Positions 25,201-34,790 of a stretch of DNA of 64,000 nucleotides are shown here, piece after piece. Position numbers and translations under genes: made by a program. Location of the stretch: assembly GCA_020746105.1 (NCBI GenBank), contig CM036618.1, forward strand, positions 3,922,501 to 3,986,500, read 5' to 3'. Under the pieces are notes generated by a model. It searched no databases and was not told the DNA's origin. It was given only the letters and a program-made list of their open reading frames with translations. Position 1 is the stretch's first letter. Every line of letters starts with the position of its first letter. This DNA is from Trogon surrucura (taxonomy: Eukaryota > Chordata > Aves > Trogoniformes > Trogonidae).

Positions 25201-28200
25201 CTGTTAGAGCAAATCCTAGAATGGCCTAAGTTGGAAGGGACCTTAGAGATCATCTAACCCAACCTCCCTGTCATGGGCAGGGACGCCTCTCAACTAGATC
25301 AGGCTACTCCAGGCTCTGTCCAACCTGGCCTTGAACACCTCCAGGGAGGGGGCAGCCACAACCTCTCTGGGCAATTTATTCCAGAGTCTTGCCACCCTCG
25401 CACTGAAGAATTTCTTCCTAAGATCCAATCTAAATCTATTCTCCTTCATCTCAAACCCATTTCCCCTTGTCCTATCAGTGGATGCTCTTGTAAAAAGTCC
25501 CTCCCCAGCCTTCCTGTAGGATCCCTTCAGGTACTGGAAGGCAGCTCTTAGGTCCCCCCCGAAGTCTTCTCTTTTCAAGACTGAACACTCCCAGCTCCCT
25601 CAGCCTGTCCTCGTAGCAGAGCTGCTCCAGCCCTGTGCCCTGTGGTTTACTTGTGCAGTTGTGGTCAAGTTTTCAGGTTCTTCTTGTGTGACAACACAAA
25701 TAACTAAGATGCATTTAAAAAGTTAAATGGATTGCTGAGCTGCAAAGGCTCAGTTATATTGGCTGCGTGGAGGGAATGGCTGGGATGGGTCTTGCAGCAT
25801 CTTAAAGGTGTGGGGCCTGAAGGATGAAAGGTGAGAATAGCTTTATCCTGGTGTGCCCTGCTTTGAGGAGCATGTAGGTTTCCAGTGACCCTTCACAGTT
25901 GTCCTTGGCTGTTCAGCAGCTTCTTTATTTGCTGCTGTGGGGTGAGGAGAGCAGAGCAGTTACCTGAAGATTGTCTGTACAGGATTTGTTTTAGACATAG
26001 GACTATAGACAAAGATGGGGCAGTGTTTAAGGTATAGATTGTTATGGTCTTCACTTCAAAAAGAGATGTTTGCAGGGTTACTTGCTTGGGAGATTGCTTT
26101 TTCTTAGTTGTGCTTTGCTGCTTACTTGGGATCTCTGTGCAGAAACAAACACGACCTGCAGTTAAGTTCCTTTGTAAGGATAAGGATGTTGGCAGAAGCA
26201 AGACAGTGGGTAAAGGCGTGGGAAGAGGAAGAGCAATGAATGCAGTTTAATACCATCCAGTCCTTACTTCAGGTGCTTATAGATGAGATTTTGCTGTTTT
26301 ATCCAAATATAGCCTAGGATGGAGAAAGGGGGAAGGGAATCAGCTGTCCTGGGCAGTCCCCACTGAACTGGGGGGAAGTGACAGCACATGAACCCCTAGC
26401 AACGTGCAGAACCTTCCTGCCCCAAACTCTCTGAGCTCCTTCTGCTCCTCAGACTGTTCTGCTGATTCACTTGTGCTGGCTGGTGAGTGAGGAGCCTTTG
26501 TGCTTGGCTCCTTGACAAGCTTTCTCACTCAGCACTGACTCTGCTGCCTTTCTGGAGGCCAGATTCTACCTTTTTATTCCTTTCTTTCTCCTGATCTGGC
26601 TTACTTTGCCTTGCAGTAAACCCCAATCGAGGCCCAAATACAATTAAGCCCAGATTTGCAGGAGAATCTCATCATACTGCTTTGCAGAGCATCTGGAGGC
26701 ACGATACGTCTTCATTGCAGCGCTCAGGGGAAGATTTCGGAGTACTCAGCAAAACGATAAGTGACACGAGCAAATTTTGCTGTGCGTTTCCCTGCTGTAA
26801 CTCAAAAAGAAGTCAAAACAGTCAGCGCTAAGAAGGAGATTTCTCTGTGCATCTTCAGTCAACATGGCAAAGGTTTTGGATTTCCAGAACACTTAGGAAG
26901 AAACTAAGCCTTAAGTGATGCAGAGTTCTGGGGGGTGAAGAGCCAGCAAAACTTCAGCATTGTCAGGGTAGCAACACCGGTGTCCATGGGATGCGTTGGA
27001 GTCCGTCACGTTGTGTTCACACCTTTTTCTTTCGCAGGGAAGGTGCCTCAGTGTTAGTCCACGGGACTGAAGGAACTGATTCGACGCTTCAGGTAACTTC
27101 TCTGGCGCAGATTATCTTGGACCCGAGGTGCAGGACCATACGTGGCTTTGAATCCCTCGTTGTGAGGGAGTGGCTGCAGGTAAGAAACACCAGCGGACAG
27201 AACGGGAATCTCTTCCAGTGACAGTGGTGTTGGGAAATAGCCCGAGAGGCAGCAAACAGGTTGGGCCTTGTTGCAGCCTTGCTTGATGTGAGGTCCTAAA
27301 AGCAGCATCATTAACTGAGTCATTTGTACCTCTGGCAATCCGTGGGGCCTCTGCCTCATGGTATTTTTTGGTTTGGGGGAACTGCCTGCTTTGTGTGCTC
27401 TCTCCAAAGAGCGCTCTTCAGACTAAACCTCAACATCTTAGTTCTACCCCTTGTGCTTTTGCAGCTAATAGGCTCAACCTGCGCCTTTGGTGCACCCACA
27501 CCAGTTTGATCTTAGTAAAATTCTCAAATATAGGGTGACTAACGTAGCCTGAAAAAGGCAGCCAAGTTGGTTGTGGTTGCCAGTGTTTTGTTATTGGCTG
27601 CTTGATGAAATTACAATCGCAGAAAAGAGCAGAACTAGCTCTAAAACCTTTTTGCTACGTGTACTCGCATCTCGTTGCTTTGTGTGTGACGCTCTCTCTG
27701 ATTCTTACGTATAGGCTGGTCACCCTTTCCAGCAGCGCTGCGCCCAGTCGGCCTATTCGAATAGCAAGCAGAAATGGGAAGCCCCAGTGTTCCTCCTCTT
27801 TTTGGACTGTGTGTGGCAAATCCTCCGTCAGTTCCCTTGCTCTTTTGAATTCAACGAACAGTTCCTCATTATGCTCTTTGAACACGCTTATGCTTCGCAG
27901 TTTGGGACTTTCCTGGGAAACAACGAAAATGAAAGGTCGGTGAGGATACTTGCTTTCAACTCTGATTTAAATATTGGGCTGTGTCTGACTGAAAAAAAAA
28001 AAATACGTCCCTTGGTTTGAAAAAGGATGAGGGTGCTTCTGCAGTCTCTTTTAGCTCAGGAGAGCTTCTCTTGTTGCAGTTGATGTAGTGTGATGCAATG
28101 TTGGGGAGCTTGTCCGTCTTGAAAGTGGGACTGTGTGCCTAAAAAAATTTTGAGGCATATTCAGGGACCGGAATTTGTCTTCTCGAAGTCCAAGCTAATA

Positions 28201-30938
28201 CCTTAGACTATCTTTTCTGTTTCCCTATGTGGCCTTGAAAAATCTCCACCCATCACCATTCTACATAGTCTCCTACACAGAAACTCTTTCTGTAGAAGAA
28301 TAAAGAGCTGGAATTCAACAATGATGTGAGTCATGGCTGTGGGAAGCAAATTTGTGCATGCAGGTCTGGAGGAGAAGGTTGAGAAAGTCAGAGACCAAAG
28401 GTGGAAAGTCTGGTTCTTAAGTCAGGGAGGAACGTGACTCTGTCGCCTGGTGGTCCCAGCTCCTCCAGGAAAGGAAGCCTTTGGGTTTTGTGTCATCCGT
28501 TAAGTGTTGAAAGTGGAATCCATGGAGCTTGCTTACAGGTTTGTGGTGTTTAAGGTACTTGAGCAAACCAGCACCTCACTTCTGAATCCTGGACTGGGTT
28601 AGACTTCGTGCTGTACCACTGGGGCAGCTCCGAGTAAGGCTGCTGGGAGTAGTAAGCAGGGTGGAGCCCAGGAGGATGGAAGCTTCACGTGACAGCTGCT
28701 GGAGAGGTTTGGATTCTTCTTTAGAACTTGGCAGTTCTGTTTCAGTACTCCTGGCTCCAGTAAGACCGTGTCTCATTTCCTGCTTGACTGAAGACAGCTG
28801 AAGCCCTTTACTCAAAGGGCTGTCAGGCATTGGAACAAGCTTCCTGGGGGTGTGGTTGAGTCACTATCTCTGGAGGTGTTTAAGAGAAGGGCAGATGTTG
28901 TGCTGAGGGACGTGGTTCAGTGGTGTTCGCAGGGTTAGGAAAAAGTTGGACTTGATCTTGAAAGTCTCTTCCAGACAAAACTGTTCTGTGATTCTGTGAA
29001 TGAGTAGAAAGGAAAAACAGAGCTGATATTACAGATAAGGAAGGCAGTTTAAAGCTTCCTATCAGCCTCTCTGCCCTTAAAGTAATCTTTGCTTAGAAGA
29101 GACTTCTGTCTTCTGCAGGGCTACCAGACTGGCCATCTGCAAAACCAAGTTAGACTTGAAACCAGTAAGATGAAATTTGAAACAGGATTGAATGTTACGT
29201 GCAATAACCTGCCTGTCACATCTGAGCACGTCAGCCTGTGAGCACAGAAAATGTTCAAAGCCCCGATGTTAAGCTTGTTTTGTCTGAAGCACTCCCAGAG
29301 ACGGTGACTCTCCCGCCTGTCTGGCAGCTCAGTTTGCTCTGTGGAAGGAGGTTTGTCAAAATCTGAGGGACAGAGACCCCCCGTGTAACTCCTGCAGGTG
29401 GGTTTGACCCAGAGCAGCGCTGCTTAGTGCTCCAGTGCTTCTTGCCACCAGAGGGACCTAATCGGACGTGCCCGTTGCACGATTCCAGCAATGAAACCAC
29501 TTTCACGTACTCCGAGATCCTTCCTTGATGCAGATCTCCCAGCTCTGTCTTAACACAGGACTTCAACCCCTTTCAAAACCCGCTTTGGGGGGGTGACTGA
29601 TTCTTCATCCGAATGGAAGGAAGGCAGCTACTTTCCACCCAATTTACAAGTGTTATTTCCTCATCTTTTCTTCCAAACTAATTGTGATCTGCGAGGTTGA
29701 GTAAATTGCTTTAAGTTTACACACCACGCCGTGTTGGTGAGAAGGGATTATGAGCCTGAATTGCCCAGGCTAGTAGCACATGGAAAAGCTTGTTGCTTTG
29801 TACTTCTGATAAAATGAGTCTTTATGGTGTAAAAGTGAAAGCTGACTTTCGTTTCTGTGGGTTTGTTAGGTCTAAACTGAAGCTGCCTCAAAAGACTATG
29901 TCCCTGTGGTCCTGGGTGAACAGGTCTGAAGAACTGAGCAAATTCCAGAATCCTCTTTTTGAAGCCAACAGCCTTGTGATCTGGCCCTCTGTTGCCCCGC
30001 AGAGCCTGCAGCTCTGGGAAGGTAAGCCAGGCTGGTTTTTTTTTCTGTGTCAGGCAATTTATGTTTTGTGCCTACTTGTAAAAGCTGCCCGAGTGTTTGC
30101 TCCTGTTGTCTCCGCTCTGCGCTTGGTCTGTCTCGGCTGGTGGTGATCTCACTCCCTTTTGAAATCGGTTCCAAAGTATTTTTGGCACGTAGCATCCCCA
30201 GAGGCATAATGCTTTCTCCTTCTGTGGTTTGCTGACATGCTACTCTTTGCCAGGGAGCCTTCCTAGTACCATTTTAACTTTTTTAGCGGAGTATTTCTGC
30301 AGTGATGTAGCCTAATCTGTAGATTAGTTCTGCAGGCCTAAGGTTTTTGTTCTTTACCAACCAAGCCTTCCCTTTCTCTGTTACCGATTCTGTTGATCAG
30401 GATAATCTGTGTAGAGCAGGTTCCTTGCTGCAGAAACTTTCTCCATCCCATATATGCTTGAAAAAGTTAATTACAATGAAGCAAGCATGCTGTCGTGGCA
30501 GAGCGGAGGCTGAATATGGATTGGCCTGATCAGCACATGAGAAAAAAGGAATGGAAACCCCTATTTTGTTTTCTTTAACCCCTTATTTCTTCTTTGTTAA
30601 TCTTCTCTAACAGAATGAGAAAGAGTCAGTATTTCTAAATGCTATTTAGTGGCAGGAGGGCAAGGAAAAATGCATTAACTCTGTGCACATTACTTGAGAG
30701 CTGATGGAGTGGGAATAACGTTTCCTCCTTGTAATCAGAAACCCTTCCGACTTGTCCTCTCCCTGGGCTTTCAGGTGTCTTTCTTCGATGGAACAGACCT
30801 TCCAAGTTCCTAGACGAAGCCCACGAAGAAATGATCAACATCATCAAGTACAACAAGGAACTTCAGGCCAAGGTTAACACGTTGAGGAGGCAGCTAGCGG
30901 AGATGGAAACGGATGATAGGATGCAGGAGAACCTGTGA
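7085..30938 (+). CDS. MTMR9: Myotubularin-related protein 9 (pseudophosphatase), complete gene
   Basis: Ten coding exons: 7085-7269, 10159-10267, 10951-11076, 19344-19517, 21282-21499, 22893-23054, 27038-27179, 27715-27935, 29870-30021, 30775-30938. Together they give 1,653 nt, 550 residues plus stop, about the length of human MTMR9. All introns are GT-AG and the phases agree. Domains: PH-GRAM (about 4-99), myotubularin-type phosphatase domain (about 123-498), C-terminal coiled coil (about 505-545). The P-loop reads HGTEGTDST at 333-341 where active myotubularins have HCSDGWDRT, so catalytic Cys and Arg are Gly334 and Ser340: a dead phosphatase. Family knowledge: MTMR9 binds MTMR6, MTMR7 and MTMR8 through the coiled coil and boosts their PI3P/PI(3,5)P2 phosphatase activity on endosomal and autophagic membranes. 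The start ATG has a good Kozak context (A at -3, G at +4) and begins [11 protein letters not shown] as in orthologues. Confidence 0.97.
7270..10158 (+). other. MTMR9 intron 1
   Basis: A 2.9-kb phase-2 intron, gtatgc...tgctgtag. It holds an interrupted poly-A stretch near 8067-8095 and T-rich tracts near the acceptor. I see no CR1 copy and no gene inside it. Confidence 0.85.
10159..10267 (+). CDS. MTMR9: MTMR9 coding exon 2
   Basis: Completes Arg62 and encodes residues to 98: [20 protein letters not shown] then [16 protein letters not shown], the second half of the PH-GRAM domain. Acceptor tgtag|GTTTG, donor ATTGAG|gtaaga. Confidence 0.96.
10951..11076 (+). CDS. MTMR9: MTMR9 coding exon 3
   Basis: Encodes residues 99-140 ([20 protein letters not shown] and on to EFELLSSV), the linker between PH-GRAM and the phosphatase-like domain. 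Phase 0 at both ends. Acceptor gcccccccag, donor GTG|gtaagt. Confidence 0.96.
13650..13867 (-). mobile_element. CR1 LINE 3' end, minus strand (first part)
   Basis: Begins with an actatagaattgtttaggtt-type reverse-complemented CR1 tail. On the minus strand it continues to the [18 protein letters not shown] and [10 protein letters not shown] segments. The expected upstream part of the same element resumes at about 14160-14395, so the copy is split by the oppositely oriented segment 13870-14153. Confidence 0.8.
13781..14039. repeat. Inverted repeat formed by two CR1 3' ends
   Basis: The arm at 13781-13867 is nearly the reverse complement of the arm at 13953-14039, both spanning the ccagggatggtgactccacc to cttaatatcc segment. 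The spacer is about 85 bases. On opposite strands the two arms encode almost the same peptide beginning MVTPP(T/P)[12 protein letters not shown]. Confidence 0.8.
13868..14153 (+). mobile_element. CR1 LINE 3' end, plus strand, inverted within a minus-strand copy
   Basis: Plus-strand CR1 sequence running from an [22 protein letters not shown] region to the ggttggacaagatgatcttggagg and ccttaatgatttt 3' end. It separates the two parts of a minus-strand CR1. It was placed either by insertion of one CR1 into another or by a local inversion-duplication. Confidence 0.75.
14160..14395 (-). mobile_element. CR1 LINE fragment, minus strand (second part)
   Basis: On the minus strand this reads [20 protein letters not shown] and [16 protein letters not shown], the region that normally lies just 5' of the piece at 13650-13867. 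Roughly 60-80 bases of consensus seem to be missing between the two parts. Confidence 0.75.
17225..18133 (+). mobile_element. CR1 LINE, 3' 900 bp with long open frame
   Basis: An unbroken frame of about 285 codons covers the C-terminal third of the CR1 ORF2 reverse transcriptase: [15 protein letters not shown], then [73 protein letters not shown]. It ends in ctaacattctatgattctatg. The catalytic FADD position reads FADG here, so even this well-kept fragment is not functional, and the N-terminal endonuclease and most of the RT are absent. The frame stays open upstream to 17054 by chance. Confidence 0.9.
19344..19517 (+). CDS. MTMR9: MTMR9 coding exon 4
   Basis: Encodes residues 141-198: [51 protein letters not shown]. 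This starts the phosphatase-like domain. Phase 0 at both ends; acceptor cttttccag, donor ATG|gtaaga. An alternative AG four bases further in would break the frame. Confidence 0.96.
19518..21281 (+). other. MTMR9 intron 4
   Basis: A 1.8-kb phase-0 intron, gtaaga...tctctgcag. No repeat element or gene recognised. Confidence 0.85.
21282..21499 (+). CDS. MTMR9: MTMR9 coding exon 5
   Basis: Encodes residues 199-270 plus two bases of Arg271: [58 protein letters not shown]. Core of the myotubularin fold. Donor GAGAG|gtgggt. Confidence 0.96.
21500..22892 (+). other. MTMR9 intron 5
   Basis: A 1.4-kb intron, gtgggt...cccaaag. It carries a short (TTA)n-like stretch near 22262-22276 and a possible tiny CR1 tail remnant at about 22770-22800 (tagaatcactaaggttggaa, minus orientation). 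Confidence 0.75.
22893..23054 (+). CDS. MTMR9: MTMR9 coding exon 6
   Basis: Completes Arg271, encodes residues to 324 and two bases of Arg325: [53 protein letters not shown]. Acceptor cccaaag, donor GACAG|gtaaat. Confidence 0.96.
23270..24270 (+). mobile_element. CR1 LINE, 3' 1 kb
   Basis: Starts in the RT core with [20 protein letters not shown] and keeps the catalytic [10 protein letters not shown] motif. After a stop and frameshift near 23527 it continues through [16 protein letters not shown], [20 protein letters not shown] and [20 protein letters not shown] segments to a ccattctaggattctatg tail. The broken frame shows it is inactive. Confidence 0.9.
25211..25633 (-). mobile_element. CR1 LINE 3' end, minus strand
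   Basis: Reverse-oriented copy of the same subfamily as the element at 23270-24270. On the minus strand it reads [20 protein letters not shown] then [20 protein letters not shown]. It begins with a reverse-complemented ccattctaggatt tail and is truncated at about 25633. Confidence 0.9.
27038..27179 (+). CDS. MTMR9: MTMR9 coding exon 7 (inactive P-loop)
   Basis: Completes Arg325 and encodes residues to 372. It contains the degenerate active-site loop [20 protein letters not shown] followed by [14 protein letters not shown]. The nucleophilic Cys is Gly334 and the loop Arg is Ser340. Acceptor tttcgcag, donor CTGCAG|gtaaga. Confidence 0.96.
27180..27714 (+). other. MTMR9 intron 7
   Basis: A 535-bp phase-0 intron, gtaaga...ttacgtatag. 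No repeat or gene recognised. Confidence 0.9.
27715..27935 (+). CDS. MTMR9: MTMR9 coding exon 8
   Basis: Encodes residues 373-445 plus two bases of Arg446: [61 protein letters not shown]-terminal half of the phosphatase-like domain. Donor GAAAG|gtcggt. Confidence 0.96.
27936..29869 (+). other. MTMR9 intron 8
   Basis: A 1.9-kb intron, gtcggt...tttgttag. It holds one CR1 3' fragment (about 28812-29000) and no gene. Confidence 0.85.
28812..29000 (+). mobile_element. CR1 LINE 3'-terminal fragment
   Basis: Matches the terminal CR1 segment: aggcattggaacaagcttcc, ggttgagtcactatctctgg, aagttggacttgatcttgaa, ending ctgttctgtgattctgtga. No usable frame. Confidence 0.8.
29870..30021 (+). CDS. MTMR9: MTMR9 coding exon 9
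   Basis: Completes Arg446, encodes residues to 496 and one base of Gly497: [40 protein letters not shown]. End of the phosphatase-like domain. Donor GGGAAG|gtaagc. Confidence 0.96.
30022..30774 (+). other. MTMR9 intron 9
   Basis: A 753-bp intron, gtaagc...gctttcag. No repeat or gene recognised. Confidence 0.9.
30775..30938 (+). CDS. MTMR9: MTMR9 coding exon 10 (coiled coil and stop)
   Basis: Encodes residues 497-550 and the TGA stop: [20 protein letters not shown], then the coiled-coil heptads [20 protein letters not shown], then DDRMQENL. The coiled coil is the MTMR6/7/8-binding region in the family. Acceptor ggctttcag. Confidence 0.96.
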
Positions 30939-33371
30939 GCCAGCAGGGCTTTGCCTCGGGTCTTTCCAGTCCCCTTTACGTTGAAGACTAAACGTGGAAA
31001 GTGCATGTGTTGCAGAGCCCTCTGGGTCCAGTTCGACCCTCAGTCCTCCCACTGCTGAAACCTTCACTTCACACTACGTACCTCCCTGCTTTCTGGGAGG
31101 GATTTCAGTTTTTTGTTTACAGAAGACATCCACAACCGGGCACAGTGTCCTCTCGTGGCAGCTTTTTCTGTCTCAGAATTGTGTACGGCGTCAGCAGAAG
31201 CTGGAACTCTTTACCTCCACCCAACTGTACTGGATGACTAGGACGGGCCAAGAGACAGGACGTTTTAAATTTTATTTTGGACTTCCTCTGATTTTCTTGA
31301 ACTCTCAGCAGGATCAAAACACAAAGTTATGTACAGATAGGCAAAGGCATTTTGTTTCAAAGCACCTTTTCTCTCCGAGAGTAAGTAAGGCAGCTTAGTA
31401 CTTTAATTTCCTAGAAAATGGTATCATCTAACTACGGTTGAGATGATACTCTCAGTAGCTTTCACGTCTAACACTTGGGGTTTTTTTTTGTGTTAAGGAT
31501 TGGCTTGGCAACAGTAAATTGACCACTGGAGCAAGAATTTTCAGTGCAATACAGAACTGAAGTTGGGATTCTGCTGCTAATGTTTAAGCCATGACCTTCA
31601 GGTGGAATTGTCCCTTGTGGACAAATATCTCCTAAGGAACAAGCTCTTTTTTTTTTTTTATATTTATTCCTGGAAAACAAAAAGGTTAAGTAGTTGGCAG
31701 AGTGTTCCACTTGCAAAACTATCCTTTTAGCTAGAGTCAAGCTGCCCTCTTGAAAGCTGGAACTGCACTGGCTGGTTTTTGTACACTCCAACAGGTTCAC
31801 AGCCTTGCTTGAGTGCAGGAGCAGCGCTTAATCTACAGCTCAACAAACACTTTTGCTCCACCTGGTGTGCTTTTTTTTTTTTTTCCTCTCGTGCTCTTAC
31901 TACACGTTTTGTGAAACGGCAAAAGCAGAAGTTGGGAGTTGAGGTGATGTAACGTATCAGGTAGCTGCCGCAGATTAAGAGGCTGTCACACCACAGAAGC
32001 ACTAATAGTTTAGAGCATTTGTAGCTGCTAAAACTGCTTAAAGACTTGAGAGAGAAGCTTTTCTTCCCCCAAGTAACTTCGTATTTTGGAGCTGATCTTT
32101 GTGTTTCGGTGACTGCGATCCGCTTTTATAACATCATGCTAGAGGTTTGTGGTGGTTTTTTTGCTTCTTTTTTTTCTTTTTTTTCTTCTTAAAGACACAT
32201 AAGAGAGTGGGTCTCAAATATTTACTCACCCAGGCATTTGTTCAGCTCGATTCCATTGGCAGCCGTACGTGACTGAGCGGACTTGAATTAACACCAGGCA
32301 TATGGCTGGGATTATCTTCAAAGGCTCTTGCTGCTGCCTCGTTTCTGCTGAGAGGAACGGAGCCGCGTTAGGTCAGCGCTGATCTCTTTGGAAACCGTGG
32401 AGCTTCCGTGACGCTTTGCGCCGCTTTTGGAATGAAGCTGCCTTTACTGAAAAGCCGCGTCGCGTGAAGGTAGATTACACGTGAAGTGCAGGATCTTTGG
32501 CTGTCGTAGAAGCATCTGGAGAGTAATCTGCAAAAATCGTGTAATCGCTAGATACAAGCCTGAGAAAAGCTCAATAACTGAGGAAGCTATATAAAATTAC
32601 GTGATAGCGATTAAGTGCTACCTTAATGCCTTTTTCGGCCCTCATTTCCTTAATTATTTTTAAGGTTAGTTATTACAGGTTGGTCAAGATCTTGGCCAAC
32701 CTAAACTTAGTCCTAAAGTCACCTGGCTTAAAAAAGAACCGAAAAAAGTCCATTTATTAAACCGCTGTTCACTTAAGGCAGGAGAATAATTCCCCCTACT
32801 TGCAATACTCATTTTTTTTGGTTTGGAGAGCAACAATCTTGTTGACTAAATCAAAGTCTGACGTAGGGAACACTTCTCAGGGTGGCTGATGATCTGTACC
32901 CCGTAACGGAGAAGGCACAGATTGGCTGTGCCTTCCTCCCACCTCCACATCCTGGGGCTTCTGGAGCTGCCTTCTGGGTATATTGCAAATGTAAGCCCTT
33001 AAAATTATTGCTCCCCCTTTGAAAAAGATCAAAAAACAAACCCTCTCTAGGATCTGCACCTGCCTGGCTGTTGCATCCCTATCCAATTACAGAATTTCTG
33101 CTCTTCCTGTACATCTGAAATACATCATCGGCAGCCAGATGGGAAGGATTCAGAAAGTGCTATTTTCCCCGTAATAGACTGTACATAAAACACACTTAAA
33201 GGTTATGTAATTTCCTAACATAGTAATTATATATTGAGCTAAATAATAGAGAAGCAAAGAGGGTTTGGGGTGTTTTTTGTTGGTTTTTTTTTTTTTAATC
33301 TAATTGCCTGGCTGCTTTAGTCTCGTGCAAACTGCAGGCGTCTGAGGAAATGCAGTAACCAGCTGTGACAG

Positions 33372-33536
33372 CTAACGAAAGGCAGAGAATTCTCTCCGAG
33401 CTGCCGTTTCATCCTCGACTCGTGTTTCGGGACTGAATCTGCGCTCGAGCGCAGTGAAAATCCTGGCGAGCGTCTTCCCCGATTCCTTGGCCACGCGTCC
33501 CTGCGGGTCCAGCACGAACTGGAGCCTCAAGTTCAC
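33372..33536 (-). CDS. Possible terminal exon of an unidentified minus-strand gene
   Basis: On the minus strand a TTATTTGCAG acceptor precedes an open segment VNLRLQFVLDPQGRVAKESG followed by KTLARIFTALERRFSP, which ends in TAG at 33372. The peptide has the amphipathic look of real protein, and the DNA here is CpG-rich unlike the flanking UTR. A matching phase-0 donor (CACCAG|gtcaga) lies at 33716/33715. I do not recognise the protein. It may be a real convergent gene, a decayed pseudogene, or chance. Confidence 0.2.
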   Translation of the reverse strand: MNLRLQFVLDPQGRVAKESGKTLARIFTALERRFSPETRVEDETAARREFSAFR

Positions 33537-33715
33537 CTGCAAATAATCGCCTTCCCAAGACGTTACCTGGAGCGGTCCTGCCGGAGGTGTCACAGGGGAT
33601 GGAGCTGGGCTGTGGGGGCCTTTGCAGGTCCTCCTGGGAGAAGAGGGCTCACAGGTGTCCTACGTCAAGCTACTTGTGCATTCTCTTCTTAACCTTTCCA
33701 TTCCCAGGCTCTGAC

Positions 33716-33951
33716 CTGGTGGCTACTGCTGCGATACACACCGGAGCACTCCAGTTCTTGGCTTCCCTGCATGCCCACCGTATTTATTGACGTATTTAAT
33801 ATCGATGAGCGGCTCGCTTCCTCGCAGAGGAGGGGGATATCTGCTGGATTCTGCCCCGTGAAGTCACTGACCCCCTGTTTGCAGGCTATGTGCATCTCCC
33901 CGTCTTTCCAGAGCTTCCAGCTGTGGCTCTTCAGCCTGACACTGCCTTACG
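33716..33951 (-). CDS. Possible internal exon, same unidentified minus-strand gene
   Basis: The minus-strand frame reads SVRLKSHSWKLWKDGEMHIA then CKQGVSDFTGQNPADIPLLC and on to YRSSSHQ, ending exactly at a CAG|gtcagag donor in phase with the segment at 33372-33536. A stop (TAA) lies just upstream in frame, and no strong polypyrimidine acceptor precedes it. The 5' boundary is therefore unsupported, and a frameshifted pseudogene is as likely as a live exon. Confidence 0.15.
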
Positions 33952-34790
33952 CTCTCGCCGACACCTCCGCTTCTTGCTCTTTTTGCACACGAGGTATTTG
34001 TGTAACAAGCTGGACGCTGAGGGCTCCCCCTCCCCGCCTTTCCCCAAACTCCGGGGTCAGTCGATGCGGACGCTCTCGCCGTTGACCAAAAAAAAATCAA
34101 ACGAAGAAGGGAAAAAGGAACTCACTTGCACAGATTTCATAAGGGAATAATACGTACCTTCAATATTTTGATTGTATTGATCCAGCTCTTGAATGTGGCG
34201 ACCGGTTTAAGTGCACTATTGTCCATGTTGCATATGCTCTAAATTGCACTGTACAGCATCTTGGCGTCTGATGTATGCTTTGCTAAAGCCTTGGAAAGTG
34301 CTATCATGTACAGCTTCCTCTGTGAAGGGAAAATGTCTCTACTAGCACTCCCTCTTGTCTTTTTTTTTTTTTTTTGTGACATGGAATAGCACCGTGTGAC
34401 GTGCGCTTCATATCTGCTAACCAGTACAAATTGATGAGTGCACTTCTGCCCAAACATCTGGAATTGCTCGTTGGACTTGGCTGCTTCATCAGTCCTTTAT
34501 TTCCATTTTTTTTTTCTTAAAGGAAATAAGTAGCAGGGCTGGGAGTTGTGTGCTCTTGTGAGGTGTGCGCTATATCTGTACAGAATCCCAGCTGCTGTGA
34601 TGCTGAATATATTGAGGAAAAAAAGAATTCTGAAAAAAAAACCAAACCTATAGTGGCTCAGATTGTTCAGCCATTTGAGGGGAGGAAAACAGATAGAAAG
34701 TGGCTGTAAACTTTGCTGTAGATACCTTGAGAGCATCGTGGAAGTGTCTGTTCAGATTAAAACCTTGAAGACTAAAATTTTGTTTAACTA

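Larger units (their letters stand above)
23055..27037 (+). other. MTMR9 intron 6
   Basis: A 4-kb phase-2 intron, gtaaat...tttcgcag, containing two closely similar CR1 copies in opposite orientation (23270-24270 plus, 25211-25633 minus). A 196-codon plus frame at 24667-25257 looks fortuitous, since it overlaps the tail of the second CR1. Confidence 0.85.
30939..34790 (+). other. MTMR9: Probable MTMR9 3' UTR
   Basis: AT-rich, T-run-rich sequence follows the stop codon. Candidate poly(A) hexamers are ATTAAA at about 32754 and ATTAAA at 34756-34761. The latter is followed, though at some distance, by a GT-rich stretch near 34838-34855. No AATAAA was noticed between the stop and 34800. The true end cannot be set from sequence alone. 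The CpG-rich patch at 33370-34230 inside this stretch is treated separately. Confidence 0.4.

Noticed and set aside
24667-25257. 196-codon plus-strand frame in intron 6
   Set aside because: No motif, includes a poly-Phe stretch from a T-run, and overlaps the tail of a CR1; intronic chance frame.
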